Source: JAYFQE01 sp034927345 (lineage in GTDB: Bacteria; Bacillota; Clostridia; Saccharofermentanales; UBA5734). Taken from it: a DNA stretch of 64,000 bases. The notes under the pieces are model-generated. The model was given only the letters and a program-made list of their open reading frames with translations. It was not told where the DNA came from and ran no database searches. Of the stretch, positions 35,769-44,195 are shown in pieces (the stretch's first letter is position 1; each line of letters starts with the position of its first letter). The stretch covers positions 1-64,000 of the forward strand of contig JAYFQE010000023.1 in assembly GCA_034927345.1 (NCBI GenBank), given 5' to 3'. A program made the translations under genes and the position numbers.

Positions 35769-36368
35769 TTATCTTTGTGGGCAAATATGGCAATGCTGGC
35801 ATGAAGTTGATCGGATATGAGCCTTGGTGTCGACATCCTTGGCACCATATTCGTTTTCATAGCAGTCACCATAAAAGGCGCGAGCATGTTTTCTTAGAAT
35901 CTCTTCCATGTGATCGTCATACAAGATCTGCATAGGTTCAGAGGACTCCGGTACAAGATGATCGCGACAGGTACTATAGACCGTTTCGGGGTCATCTATC
36001 TCAATTCGATGTTTGGCAAAGAATGTGTCTCGGATCTCATGAACCAGCTTGTTAATCTGTTGAATGACCGGCTCGTCATAGCGGTTGACTTCAACGCCAA
36101 TGAAGGATTGTCGCAGACTCTCCAGTGACCGGTACAACTGAATTTCCGTGTGGTAAGGCCGCCCGGACAGCATCAATTCGGATGAAACATCACCAGCCTC
36201 AAACACCTTTTGTGGCACAAGCGAGTTGGTTGGCGCGATGCGCTGCTCGTAAAGCCTGAACCAACAGCTCACATAGTAGAGAGCGGTCTCCTGACTCATT
36301 TTGAAGAATTTGATCAGGGATCTGGCTAGATGGCGGAAATCGGACAGTTCATACTTTTCGTTTTTCAT
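35769..36368 (-). CDS. hypothetical protein downstream of parB
   Basis: No family recognised. A 199-residue soluble protein, start MKNEKYELSDFRHLARSL, helical in the first half, ending with a Cys/His-rich tail (TSCQHCHICPQR) that could bind metal. It is 15 bases after parB and likely in the same transcript, so it may act in maintenance of the element. Confidence 0.55.
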   Translation of the reverse strand: MKNEKYELSDFRHLARSLIKFFKMSQETALYYVSCWFRLYEQRIAPTNSLVPQKVFEAGDVSSELMLSGRPYHTEIQLYRSLESLRQSFIGVEVNRYDEPVIQQINKLVHEIRDTFFAKHRIEIDDPETVYSTCRDHLVPESSEPMQILYDDHMEEILRKHARAFYGDCYENEYGAKDVDTKAHIRSTSCQHCHICPQR

Positions 36369-36383
36369 AGGTTTCCTTTCTTG

Positions 36384-37322
36384 TTATCTCGCAACATCCT
36401 GGTTGCGTCTCCTGTACCATGTATCAAGCAGCTTGATGATGGTGTCTTGAATTTGATCTGGCGATGTATCTTTGGGAAAATACATGGCGATTTGCTCAGA
36501 TTTGAGCACGATTTGACTTTGCTGAGGTTTCTGTTCTCCCAGAATGGCGTTGATCGCGGACCAGTCAAGCTGGCCGCTTTGGCTGAGTGTTTTCAACCGT
36601 TCTGCCTGAGCAAGCGACGGCGAACAGGCAAATTGATTCATCAGATCTAAAACGTCCGTTTGCTGTTCGGCAGTGAGATAGGAGATGGCGACAGCTGGAT
36701 TAAAAGCAAGATGGCCTTGATCGACGAAGTCGAGCAATGGTGTGATTAGCTCAGTGAGCCGGATAAATCTTTGGATCTGTTTTGGCGATTCTCCTGAGTC
36801 CTCGGCAATTTGGTCACGAGATTTTCTGTTGGACAACCTGTGGTCAACTTGGCCACAGGTTAAATCTGTCCTTGTCCCAGATTTCTTTTTTATCGCATCC
36901 AACTTCATCTTGAACGCAAAAGCTTTCTCGCTCGGCAGCAACTGTTCCCGTTGCCGAAGGTTGCTATCAACCATGGCCACAATCGCGGATTCGTCATCAA
37001 GATTGCGAATAATCGCTGGGATCGATGATAAACCGGCCAGACGCGCAGCAGAAACCCGATTATGTCCTGAGATAATTTCATAACCTTCAGCCGAAGCAGT
37101 GGGTCGGACCAGAATTGGCGTTAAAACGCCATTGTTTCGAATACTTTGGACCATCTCCTGCATTTTGTCTTCATGGTAAAGCTTGAATGGGTGATGCGGA
37201 AATGGGACCAGCTTTTCGACATCGATGTTTAGCGGACTCCCTGTTTCGGCAGTATTCGAATCAGTTGGTGAAAATAGATCATCGTAGCTGGAAATCTTTA
37301 TTTTCCGCACGCTGTCGCTCAT
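36384..37322 (-). CDS. parB: ParB/Spo0J-like partition protein
   Basis: A 312-residue ParB: N-terminal ParB/sulfiredoxin domain (NIDVEKLVPFPHHPFKLY, then EGYEIISGHNRVSAARLAG near residue 75), and a central HTH (DQIAEDSGESPKQIQRFIRL near residue 160). It starts inside the end of parA (44-base overlap) with AAGGAGGTGA. It would hold the circular or integrated element through cell division. No parS site could be picked by eye. Confidence 0.88.
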   Translation of the reverse strand: MSDSVRKIKISSYDDLFSPTDSNTAETGSPLNIDVEKLVPFPHHPFKLYHEDKMQEMVQSIRNNGVLTPILVRPTASAEGYEIISGHNRVSAARLAGLSSIPAIIRNLDDESAIVAMVDSNLRQREQLLPSEKAFAFKMKLDAIKKKSGTRTDLTCGQVDHRLSNRKSRDQIAEDSGESPKQIQRFIRLTELITPLLDFVDQGHLAFNPAVAISYLTAEQQTDVLDLMNQFACSPSLAQAERLKTLSQSGQLDWSAINAILGEQKPQQSQIVLKSEQIAMYFPKDTSPDQIQDTIIKLLDTWYRRRNQDVAR

Positions 37323-38109
37323 CCTGTCTCACCTCCTTCGTCAAACGAAAGAAGGCATCGGCCACTTTACCGTTCGGATCATGCTGAAAAATGCTTTTAC
37401 CTTCTGCCGTGGCTTCTACCGCTCTGACTGACAATGGAATTTCTGTGTTAAATACTTTCATGTTGCTTCCGAAATGCTCTCGGATCAGCGCGATGATATC
37501 TTTGGTAAATGTGGCTCGCCGGTCCAGCATGTTAATCAGAATTCCCTCAATACTTAGCTGAGGGTTGAGTTGCTTCCGAACACGCCCAACAGTCCGCAAT
37601 AGAAGCTCAAGGCCTTTAACGCTTAAGAAATGAGCCTGGATTGGGATGATCACTTTGTCTGCTGCAGTAAGTGCATTGAGCGTCAGCATTCCCAGTGACG
37701 GCATACAATCAATCAGGATCGTGTCAAAGTGTGGCCTGATTTGGTCAATGTAATTCTTGAGAATGCGTTCGCGGTTCATCGCATTGGCTAATGAGGCCTC
37801 GATGCCTGACAATTGGATGTTGCTGGGAATCAGATAAATTCCCTCCACATGTTCGATCACGCCTTCCAGTGGGTCAAACGCTTCATCCTCAATCAACTTG
37901 CGCATGATATCCGAAACGGTAACAGGAATATCATCTGGTGTTTGATAACCCATACTCTGGGTCAAATTGGCTTGGACATCAAAATCAATCAGCAGAACTT
38001 TCTTTCCTTGCCGTGCCAGACCTACACCAAGATTCAGGCAAACGGTCGTTTTTCCAACGCCGCCCTTCTGGTTGCTGATGGCACGGACAATGCAGTCAGC
38101 CAAACGCAT
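37279..38109 (-). CDS. parA: ParA-like partition ATPase
   Basis: A 276-residue ParA/Soj ATPase with the deviant Walker A ISNQKGGVGKTTVCLNL near residue 14, LLIDFDVQANLTQSMGY, and IDCMPSLGMLTLNAL. Works with ParB in segregation. First gene of the long minus-strand backbone; nothing coding is seen upstream for ~540 bases. Confidence 0.9.
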   Translation of the reverse strand: MRLADCIVRAISNQKGGVGKTTVCLNLGVGLARQGKKVLLIDFDVQANLTQSMGYQTPDDIPVTVSDIMRKLIEDEAFDPLEGVIEHVEGIYLIPSNIQLSGIEASLANAMNRERILKNYIDQIRPHFDTILIDCMPSLGMLTLNALTAADKVIIPIQAHFLSVKGLELLLRTVGRVRKQLNPQLSIEGILINMLDRRATFTKDIIALIREHFGSNMKVFNTEIPLSVRAVEATAEGKSIFQHDPNGKVADAFFRLTKEVRQDERQRAENKDFQLR

Positions 38110-38646
38110 CGCCCCCTATATAGATTCATTGTGAAAAAGCAAAAGAAAATCGGTGTATTAATACCGCAATTGCGCATCAGAGATTACTTGTGTGATTCTC
38201 TTTATCATCGTAACGAGATAGAAATCGTAATGTCTGACGCACTATCCGGCATCAAGCCGAGTTATAGATACAATCACCGTATTTGCAGCTCGCCCCCCGG
38301 TAATTATGGGAACACTACAGGCTGGTTGCGGCAACAACCATCACGGGCCTAGAAAAAGGTCTCTACTGATTTCAACCTGATTCGACACCCACCCCTCTGA
38401 CGTAGGGGCCCACCGATGGAGTATCATTATGCTTCGCCTGGAGTCATCGCGATCGATCAGCCATGATCAATTTTGGATAAGAAGGTAATCGCTGGGCTTG
38501 ACATCCATCAATTTGGCATCATTGATGTTCAAATGATTTAGTCAGGTCGTCGTCGCGCTTCATCCATGTCGCTTCCGCATTCCGCGGCCAGGCAGGAAAT
38601 GTACCCGTAGTGCTGAGTATTCAATTTTCAAGATCCTTGGTGGCTA
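38110..38646. other. noncoding stretch upstream of parA
   Basis: No gene with a credible start or family pattern is seen on either strand. A plus-strand frame runs to 38352 but is the shadow of parA continued. The parA promoter and partition sites would be expected here. Confidence 0.5.
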
Positions 38647-38690
38647 TAAAAAAGCCCCCTCACTTCCATAAGGAAAAAATGAGGGGGGCG
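38647..38690 (-). terminator. strong rho-independent terminator
   Basis: Stem GCCCCCTCA / TGAGGGGG C-type arms (38654-38662 and 38680-38689) with a 17-base loop, followed on the minus strand by TTTTTTATAG. It would stop transcription coming from the decayed gene fragment to its right. Confidence 0.75.
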
Positions 38691-38739
38691 TACGAAAAAA
38701 ATCGAAATTTATTTTCCAAATATTGAAGACAATATTATT

Positions 38740-38856
38740 ATTCAGGGATACCTACAGGTGGTCTTTCATGCAATCGTTAAAATAAGCAAAAACTCATCTA
38801 GATATGCATGGAGAACCGCTGGCAAAGCACATGCCTAGATAAGCATCGGCGGCTTG
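38740..38856 (-). pseudogene. decayed copy of the 3' end of the 41983-42393 gene
   Basis: About 115 bases that align with the 3' end of the gene at 41983-42393 (shared blocks TCTTTCATGCAATCGTT, AAAAACTCATC, AAAGCACATGCCT). In the matching frame it reads PPMLI-stop-ACALPAVLHAYLDEFL, with a stop in place of a glutamine and a later one-base deletion. It lies on the other side of the DUF4297 cargo pair, in the same orientation as the intact copy. Confidence 0.75.
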
Positions 38857-39127
38857 TCTGAGTTTTTTGCGAATTTCCTAATTATATTTCTTGGTTTGCA
38901 CATACAAGAGTATTAAAATATATATTGATGCTTAATGAACGTGTATGAGAGCAAATTGCACGTATCTGTGGAAGCCATTATTTGACAAGCGCAGTAAGTA
39001 TCAGGTGCTTAAGCAAATGTGGGCGGAGCCTATTCTTGCGGTTCAGCCTAATCGCAGCGTAAGCATGACATCCCGTGTTTTCGGACAATTATGCAATTGC
39101 TGGATTGTTACTAGGAAGGAGAATCTA

Positions 39128-39156
39128 TTGGTGCTTGTTGATACTTATAGTACAAT
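39128..39156 (+). promoter_or_regulatory. candidate promoter of the DUF4297 gene
   Basis: TTGGTG, 17 bases, TACAAT (39151-39156), 22 bases before the chosen ATG at 39179. The open frame above it lacks a ribosome binding site and does not look like part of the protein. Confidence 0.4.
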
Positions 39157-39178
39157 ACCTTACGACCTGTCGGGATCG

Positions 39179-40168
39179 ATGAGTAAGAACCGCTTTCGCC
39201 AAGAACTGTTCTGGGGCGTGAGCCGGATGTTCGATCTCTTCGATAGGGATAATTTTTGCGTCATTTTTGATTATAAGTGCGATGTTGAAGTTCATTTCAG
39301 CGACTCTATAGAATTCTTCCAAATCAAGACGCACAAGGTTCAATCGCCATTCAAGTTCACGGCGTTGAAGAAGATAGACGGAAATCAGAGCATCATTGCG
39401 AAGCTGTTCCTGCTGAAGGATGCATCATCGCCGGAATTACCTATCAGATGTACCTTGGTTTCCAATACATTCTTCCAGATCAATCGCACACCTATGGCTA
39501 ATGTTGAAACCTTCTGTTTTACCGAATTGGATGCGACGAGCCAGAGAAAAGTAAAACAAGCGTTGCAGGACGAGCTTCAGCGTGGTGAAGTCGACCTGAA
39601 CAATCTCCATTACATTTATACATCAATGAATTTGCTTAACCCACAAGATGATCTCAAGGGCAAGATAATAGGCAGCTTTGAAAGAATTAAAGGATGTGAA
39701 CCTGTCAAACCAAACGCACTTTATAGGCTCATTGCGGATACCGTTCAGGAGCGGGCGTGCTACGAACTGATAGCTTTCAATTATGATGAGCTAGTGAATC
39801 GCAAGGGCATGACGAAAACCGAGCTCAACAGCATGCTTGATCGATATATTGAGAAATCTGACGACTCTGTCGATCAGGTGCTTACGCTAATTGACCAGCG
39901 TCAAGTATCGGCAAGAGAAAAAAAGAACCTGAAAGCTGCGTTAACGAAAATTGTTGAGCTGGAATACAAGGCAATGGAGCTGCAGCGAAAAGAACAGGAA
40001 ATCTCCGAATATATTGAAGAAAAGATTGCTGATGAAACTTTCGAGCAGATTGCGGATATACTACTCGAGCAGTTCGGCTCGACATTCCCGATTGACTACA
40101 CTTATCAAGAAAAGTATATTTTCATGCTTCTGATCGCAAAACGCTGGGAGGGCGGGAAATATGAGTAA
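39179..40168 (+). CDS. DUF4297 (Cap4-like) nuclease-domain effector
   Basis: A 329-residue protein, start MSKNRFRQELFWGVSRM. The N-terminal ~100 residues are DUF4297/Cap4-like: an acidic residue in VIFDYKCDVEVHF and the E-F-F-Q-I-K-T catalytic run in SIEFFQIKTHK, as in PD-(D/E)xK dsDNA nucleases. The rest is helical with a late coiled coil. It overlaps the ATPase gene by 8 bases. Lamassu systems pair such a LmuA nuclease with an SMC-like LmuB. An upstream extension to 38945 is in frame but has no start signal. AT-rich cargo. Confidence 0.68.
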   Translation: MSKNRFRQELFWGVSRMFDLFDRDNFCVIFDYKCDVEVHFSDSIEFFQIKTHKVQSPFKFTALKKIDGNQSIIAKLFLLKDASSPELPIRCTLVSNTFFQINRTPMANVETFCFTELDATSQRKVKQALQDELQRGEVDLNNLHYIYTSMNLLNPQDDLKGKIIGSFERIKGCEPVKPNALYRLIADTVQERACYELIAFNYDELVNRKGMTKTELNSMLDRYIEKSDDSVDQVLTLIDQRQVSAREKKNLKAALTKIVELEYKAMELQRKEQEISEYIEEKIADETFEQIADILLEQFGSTFPIDYTYQEKYIFMLLIAKRWEGGKYE

Positions 40169-41879
40169 GCTCATCTTTAAGGAATTGTTCCTCTTTTCGA
40201 GCGCCGAAAAGAAGGCAAGGAAAATTGAATTCTCCCCTGGGAAGACCATAATAACCTCAAGTTCAACTGATGGCACGGACAGGGGCAAGTCGGTCATTAT
40301 GAAATCGCTCTACCACGCCATGGGTGCAGACTGCTTTTTTGAGGACATGTGGGACGATGCGACCAAGACATATATACTCTCGTTTTCGATAAATGAAGTT
40401 GGTTATTATATCTTCCGGCATAACAAACTATTCAAGGTTTTTGATGCAAACAAAAACCTACTTTTCGTTGTTATTTCACGGCATGAATTGGCAGATAATT
40501 TGTCTAAGTTATTTGGATTCGCAGTAAAGTTACCTCAACGGGCTAAACAGGAGGATGCCCAGATCGAAAGACTCGAGGTTACACCTCCGGCCTACAACTA
40601 TCTACTTTATTTTGTTGATCAAGATGGTCAAAAGGGATCTCAGTTTGCCTCTTTCAAGAGCCTTGCCGAATACTCGGATTATAAGGAAAATGTCCTCTTT
40701 TACCATTTCGGCGCATTTGATGATGACTACTACAATTTAATTCAGCAGTCGGAACGAATAATAGCTGAGAGCAAGCGGTTGGCAAAGGAGCACGAAATGA
40801 TGCGTATGGTACTTGATAAGGTTTATGCAAGTATTAGCGACGTTTCCTACTCCAAGGATATTGAACATCTCCGTGCCGATGTCAACCGAACTAAAAATGA
40901 ATACAACAACATCGCCCATAAGCTTAGCGATCTCCGTCAGAAGCTCATTACTCTCCGTAACGACAAGGCTGATCTTGAAAACAACCTGCATGCCCTTGGA
41001 ATTTTGGATAAAGAGAATGAAAAGCAGATCACCTCATTGAAGGATCATGTTTGCCCGCTGTGTAAGAACGAGATCGACGACACAACAAATGTACGGATTA
41101 AGCGTTACAATACGAGCGACGACATTATTCTGCTCACCAGCGATATGCAGTACAACATAAGCGACCTTGACCGAAGGATTATCGATCTCGAATACGATTA
41201 CTCAAGCTGGCTGAAAAAGCTCTCGAAATATGAGGCTTCCATGAATCTCCAGTCCAGCGAGATAAATGATGTCCTGCGCCACAAGGGATATATCGACATC
41301 AAGGAGAAGGTTTCCGACGATTTGCATAACGTGGAAGATGCGATTTCCGAGAACGAAAAGGCTGATAAGGAAATTAGAAAGGGCTTGAAGAAATATAACG
41401 ATGCCAAGAAGAAAATCAATGAGCGGTACTACACCCTCATGCTTGAGGATAAGAATCGTTTTGGACTTGAAGGTATCGACTCTAAGAGCTTCGAAACAAT
41501 CAAGAGGACTTTTACTGCCGGTGGCAGCAATAATCCAATCTCCACGATTATCTGGTATGTCAACCTACTCCAGATTAAACGAGAGTTCAATTCTAACGCC
41601 ATCGATTTTCCTGTCGTTTTTGACAGCCCGAACAACGCCGAGACAGACGATGAGAAAAGGAACCAGATTTATAAATACATTTGTGAGAGGGTAACGGATA
41701 ACCAACTTATCGTCTCAGGAATTGGCTTTTTAGAGGCGACCAGCGGAGCTCATTTTGATAGCGTGATCACTCTGACGAACGAAAAATATGAGTTGCTCTG
41801 CGATGAGGACTATGCAAAGTACGCCACATTGCTCTATGATTTAAACAACAAACAACTGTCAAACCAGCGACATTCCTAA
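40161..41879 (+). CDS. SMC/Rad50-like ATPase partner (LmuB-like)
   Basis: A 572-residue ATPase. Walker A is unusual: STDGTDRGKSVIMKSLYHAMG near residue 37, with DRGKS where most have GxGKS. Coiled coils flank a zinc-hook CPLCKNEI near residue 302. Walker B-like IDFPVVFDSPNNAETDD near residue 495. It is shorter than Rad50/SMC. Such proteins sense foreign DNA ends or structures and release the nuclease partner. GGAGGG ribosome binding site inside the preceding gene. No third gene (LmuC-like) is present. Confidence 0.7.
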   Translation: MSKLIFKELFLFSSAEKKARKIEFSPGKTIITSSSTDGTDRGKSVIMKSLYHAMGADCFFEDMWDDATKTYILSFSINEVGYYIFRHNKLFKVFDANKNLLFVVISRHELADNLSKLFGFAVKLPQRAKQEDAQIERLEVTPPAYNYLLYFVDQDGQKGSQFASFKSLAEYSDYKENVLFYHFGAFDDDYYNLIQQSERIIAESKRLAKEHEMMRMVLDKVYASISDVSYSKDIEHLRADVNRTKNEYNNIAHKLSDLRQKLITLRNDKADLENNLHALGILDKENEKQITSLKDHVCPLCKNEIDDTTNVRIKRYNTSDDIILLTSDMQYNISDLDRRIIDLEYDYSSWLKKLSKYEASMNLQSSEINDVLRHKGYIDIKEKVSDDLHNVEDAISENEKADKEIRKGLKKYNDAKKKINERYYTLMLEDKNRFGLEGIDSKSFETIKRTFTAGGSNNPISTIIWYVNLLQIKREFNSNAIDFPVVFDSPNNAETDDEKRNQIYKYICERVTDNQLIVSGIGFLEATSGAHFDSVITLTNEKYELLCDEDYAKYATLLYDLNNKQLSNQRHS

Positions 41880-41982
41880 TCTACGGTCAGGGAAGGACAA
41901 TGTTTAGGTGTCTCCCAATTTTATCGTTCTTACCCCGTATTGCTCCAATAATGCCGATGGGCGGGCGGACGAGAAAAGCACT

Positions 41983-42393
41983 CTATTCAGGAATACCTAA
42001 ATCTAGATAGTCTTTCATGCAATCGTTGAAATCAGCCAAAAACTCATCAAGATATGCTTGGAGAACCTCTGGTAAAGCACATGCCTGAATAAACATTGGC
42101 GGCATTTCCATATCAAGAGCTTTGACTATTGAGTACAAAAAGTAGTAGGCAGCTCGCGCTTCATTTTCTGCGATTAGATTAACTAGATGATCATAGAATA
42201 AATGGATATCGTATTGTTCTTCAGCCAGCTTATCAACGACTTCGGCGGTGAAGGTGCCGGTTCTAATATTGATCATATTGATATCCGGATTGCCATTTTG
42301 ATCAATAAGTCCTTTAGTTTGGAGGTCTTGCTTGAGTCTTGAGTGATTGGGTTCGGCGAAAAGTGATAAGTGATCCAGTGCAGCGTAATCCAT
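41983..42393 (-). CDS. small element protein, unknown
   Basis: A 136-residue acidic helical protein, start MDYAALDHLSLFAEPNHSRL; no family recognised. A decayed copy of its 3' third lies at 38740-38856, so the gene or its locus was duplicated when the nuclease/ATPase pair arrived. It is the last gene before the tRNA-Ser border. Confidence 0.6.
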   Translation of the reverse strand: MDYAALDHLSLFAEPNHSRLKQDLQTKGLIDQNGNPDINMINIRTGTFTAEVVDKLAEEQYDIHLFYDHLVNLIAENEARAAYYFLYSIVKALDMEMPPMFIQACALPEVLQAYLDEFLADFNDCMKDYLDLGIPE

Positions 42394-42471
42394 ATGGGCT
42401 CCTTTATATAATTATTTTAATGTATTTTGTTGGTAATTTTTATTGTATTTTAGAAGGTCGTTTTGAAGTTC

Positions 42472-42568
42472 GGCAACATTTTTGGCAACATTTTTGAAAA
42501 TTATGAATAAAGGTGAATAATCGGTTTTGGGGAAATTTCTTTGAATTCTCGGCAACATTGGCAACATT
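42472..42568 (+). repeat. two pairs of GGCAACATT direct repeats near the tRNA
   Basis: Four exact copies of GGCAACATT at 42472-42480, 42484-42492, 42551-42559 and 42560-42568, arranged as two close pairs. They lie ~100-190 bases from the 3' end of the tRNA-Ser. This layout suits arm-type integrase or Xis sites at an element end; not proven. The 42394-42664 gap holds no gene. Confidence 0.55.
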
Positions 42569-42622
42569 TTCTTGATTGATCAGGATATCCTCTACTGAAT
42601 CCACCTCCCCTGGAAAAGGCAA

Positions 42623-42653
42623 GACCCCTGAAAACACGATGTTTTCAAGGGTC
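42623..42653 (-). terminator. terminator of tRNA-Ser
   Basis: Arms GACCCCTGAAAAC / GTTTTCAAGGGTC (one mismatch) with a 5-base loop, just past the tRNA 3' end, followed on the minus strand by TTGCCTTTTCC. Confidence 0.75.
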
Positions 42654-42664
42654 CTGGATCTTTC

Positions 42665-42754
42665 TGGCGGAGAGTTAGGGATTTGAACCCTAGTTACGCT
42701 TACACGTAAACATGATTTCCAGTCATGCGCCTTCGACCGCTCAGCCAACTCTCC
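42665..42754 (-). tRNA. tRNA-Ser (anticodon GGA)
   Basis: A class II tRNA of 90 bases with encoded CCA. Acceptor stem GGAGAGT / ACTCTCC, D arm TGGCTGAGCGGTCGAAGGC, anticodon loop CTGGAAA giving GGA, long variable arm, and T arm AGGGTTCAAATCCCT. It reads codons UCC/UCU. It marks the right border of the element-like DNA. Confidence 0.95.
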
Positions 42755-42802
42755 GTATGATAAATATTCAGTTTTTTGCTTGTTTATGCTCTAATGCACA
42801 CA

Positions 42803-42845
42803 ATTTCCAGTCATGCGCCTTCGACCGCTCAGCCAACTCTCCGTA
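42803..42845 (-). repeat. 43-bp direct repeat of the tRNA-Ser 5' half
   Basis: An exact copy of 42715-42757 (anticodon loop to 5' end plus 3 bases). The sequence beyond both copies is also related (AATATTCA ... ATGCT-TAATG), so an ~80-bp unit is tandemly doubled. It lacks the 3' half and is not a functional tRNA. Likely an att-site trace. Confidence 0.85.
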
Positions 42846-42866
42846 AATTAATATTCAATTGATGCT

Positions 42867-42977
42867 TTAATGTTCTTGGGCATGCGCTTTCAGTTTTATC
42901 TTCGCCCGGCTTAGCCCTGCCTCAATGAGGGATGCCGCCAAGGTTCCGGTACCGCTGGACCGATCATGCGCTTGAAA
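42867..42977 (-). pseudogene. possible C-terminal tail of a broken tnpB
   Basis: A 36-codon frame ending SGTGTLAASLIEAGLSRAKI then KLKAHAQEH and TAA. The G-T-L-A-A-S ... E-A-G pattern resembles the variable tails of IS605-type TnpB. It lies on the same strand as, and downstream of, the TnpB N-terminal fragment at 43220-43936; the catalytic core between is missing. The 42978-43219 stretch shows no gene. Confidence 0.35.
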
Positions 42978-43219
42978 TCAACCGTGGATGCGATTGGTTT
43001 TTATCAAAGCAGTAAGATTCTAGCACAGATATCCGAAAGGCACAAGTAGGCAAAGCCGCGTAAAATCACGCAAAATCATATAAAATCGCTCATGTGAAAC
43101 CGCGCCGGATCTCGGCCATTGTTTTTGATTTGGCGATGGCGCGGCAGATCGGTTCGGTTATTCGGTTTAGCGCGATTCCTCCAGCCTGCTTAGCTCATAC
43201 TAGCTATGTCATTCTTGGC

Positions 43220-43936
43220 TCATATTAGTTTCTCCGGCCGGCTTGGCTCATAACGGACAAGAAGGCTGACATAATACTGCCCGGTGCGTGTTTTAAAAAC
43301 ACTTGCATGGATCGGCCGCCCCTGTGCGATTCCGGTCATTTTGTTTGTTCCGTCTGATCCGGTTATTCCGGCCATTTGAGCTGTTTCATCCGTTCCGTCT
43401 GATCCGTCCGTTCCAACCGTTCTTGTTGATCCGTCCGTTCCAACCGTTCTTGTTGATCCGGCTATTCCGGTTATTCCAGCCGTTCCAGCTACTCTTGCTG
43501 TTCTGGCTTTTATCAGTCCGATCCTGCCGATGTAAATGCTCCGTGGATAGAGACAGATGGTATCCTGATAATTAAATGAACAGATCAATGCGCCGGCGCG
43601 CTTTACAGCTTTGAAGCAAAACCTCTTTTGATTGCCGCAGATCATTTTATTAAGAGGATATAGACAGACGTGCTGATAGAAAAGCGAAGACTCTACCGGC
43701 GCCGGTGAATGGTCACGGAATTCCAGTTTCGGTTCATCGGTTCGGCTTGTATATTCATGGGTTTCCGCTGTGGCGATTTCCGGCCACTTTTGCCGCCGGT
43801 CGGTGGTAACGGCCTGCGTCAGAAGCTTTTTATAGATCGACCGGGCATAGATGAAACGGCGTTCTATCGTTTCGCTTTGTTCTTTTGTCGGGTACAGGCG
43901 ATATTGATAAGCGATGTACAAGCAGTTCTCCTCCAT
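43220..43936 (-). pseudogene. TnpB (IS200/IS605 type) N-terminal fragment with repeat expansion
   Basis: A 238-residue frame. It starts like TnpB (AYQYRLYPTKEQSETIERRF ... SIYKKLL) and ends like the TnpB segment before the RuvC core (RPIHASVFKTRTGQYYVSLLV). Between them (~residues 145-205) is a low-complexity run of Gly/Thr/Ala/Asp (VGTDGST, TGSDGT) not found in TnpB. RuvC catalytic residues and the zinc finger are absent. Remnant of a transposon, not an active nuclease. Confidence 0.65.
43401..43454 (+). repeat. 27-bp tandem repeat inside the tnpB remnant
   Basis: Two exact 27-base units (each starting GATCCGTCCGTTCC) at 43401-43427 and 43428-43454, flanked by degenerate units of the same GATCCG/GTTCC words from ~43340 to ~43510. 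The unit keeps frame (nine codons), so the tnpB frame stays open across it. Confidence 0.85.
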
Positions 43937-44195
43937 TCTTGTTTTTGGGATAAAGGTTGTCTTACAAGGGCATTATCGCCTGTTTCAGGTTGATGTTGCG
44001 AGGGATTAATCCGACAAAATTCGACAAAGGGATTTATTTTGGGCATTTCAACAGCGAATGGGGTGTGAGCTGCGCGTTATTTCTACAAGGAAATCACAAT
44101 GTCTTGATTGAAATTTCACAAAGTTTCGGATAAACTTAGAATGATAAAGAGTTCAATCAACCCTTAACAAGGGAAAATATCAGGAGGATGAGTAC

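Noticed and set aside
38945..39178. N-terminal extension of the DUF4297 protein
   Set aside because: In frame, but no ribosome binding site, and the protein pattern begins at MSKNRF; a promoter fits in this stretch.
42440..42748. A 102-codon minus-strand frame
   Set aside because: It reads through the tRNA-Ser, its terminator and the repeats; no protein signal.
42803..42845. A second tRNA-Ser gene
   Set aside because: Only the 5' half is present; no T arm, variable arm or acceptor 3' strand follows.
43340..43510. A CRISPR array
   Set aside because: The 27-bp units are contiguous with no spacers and form a simple tandem repeat inside the tnpB remnant.
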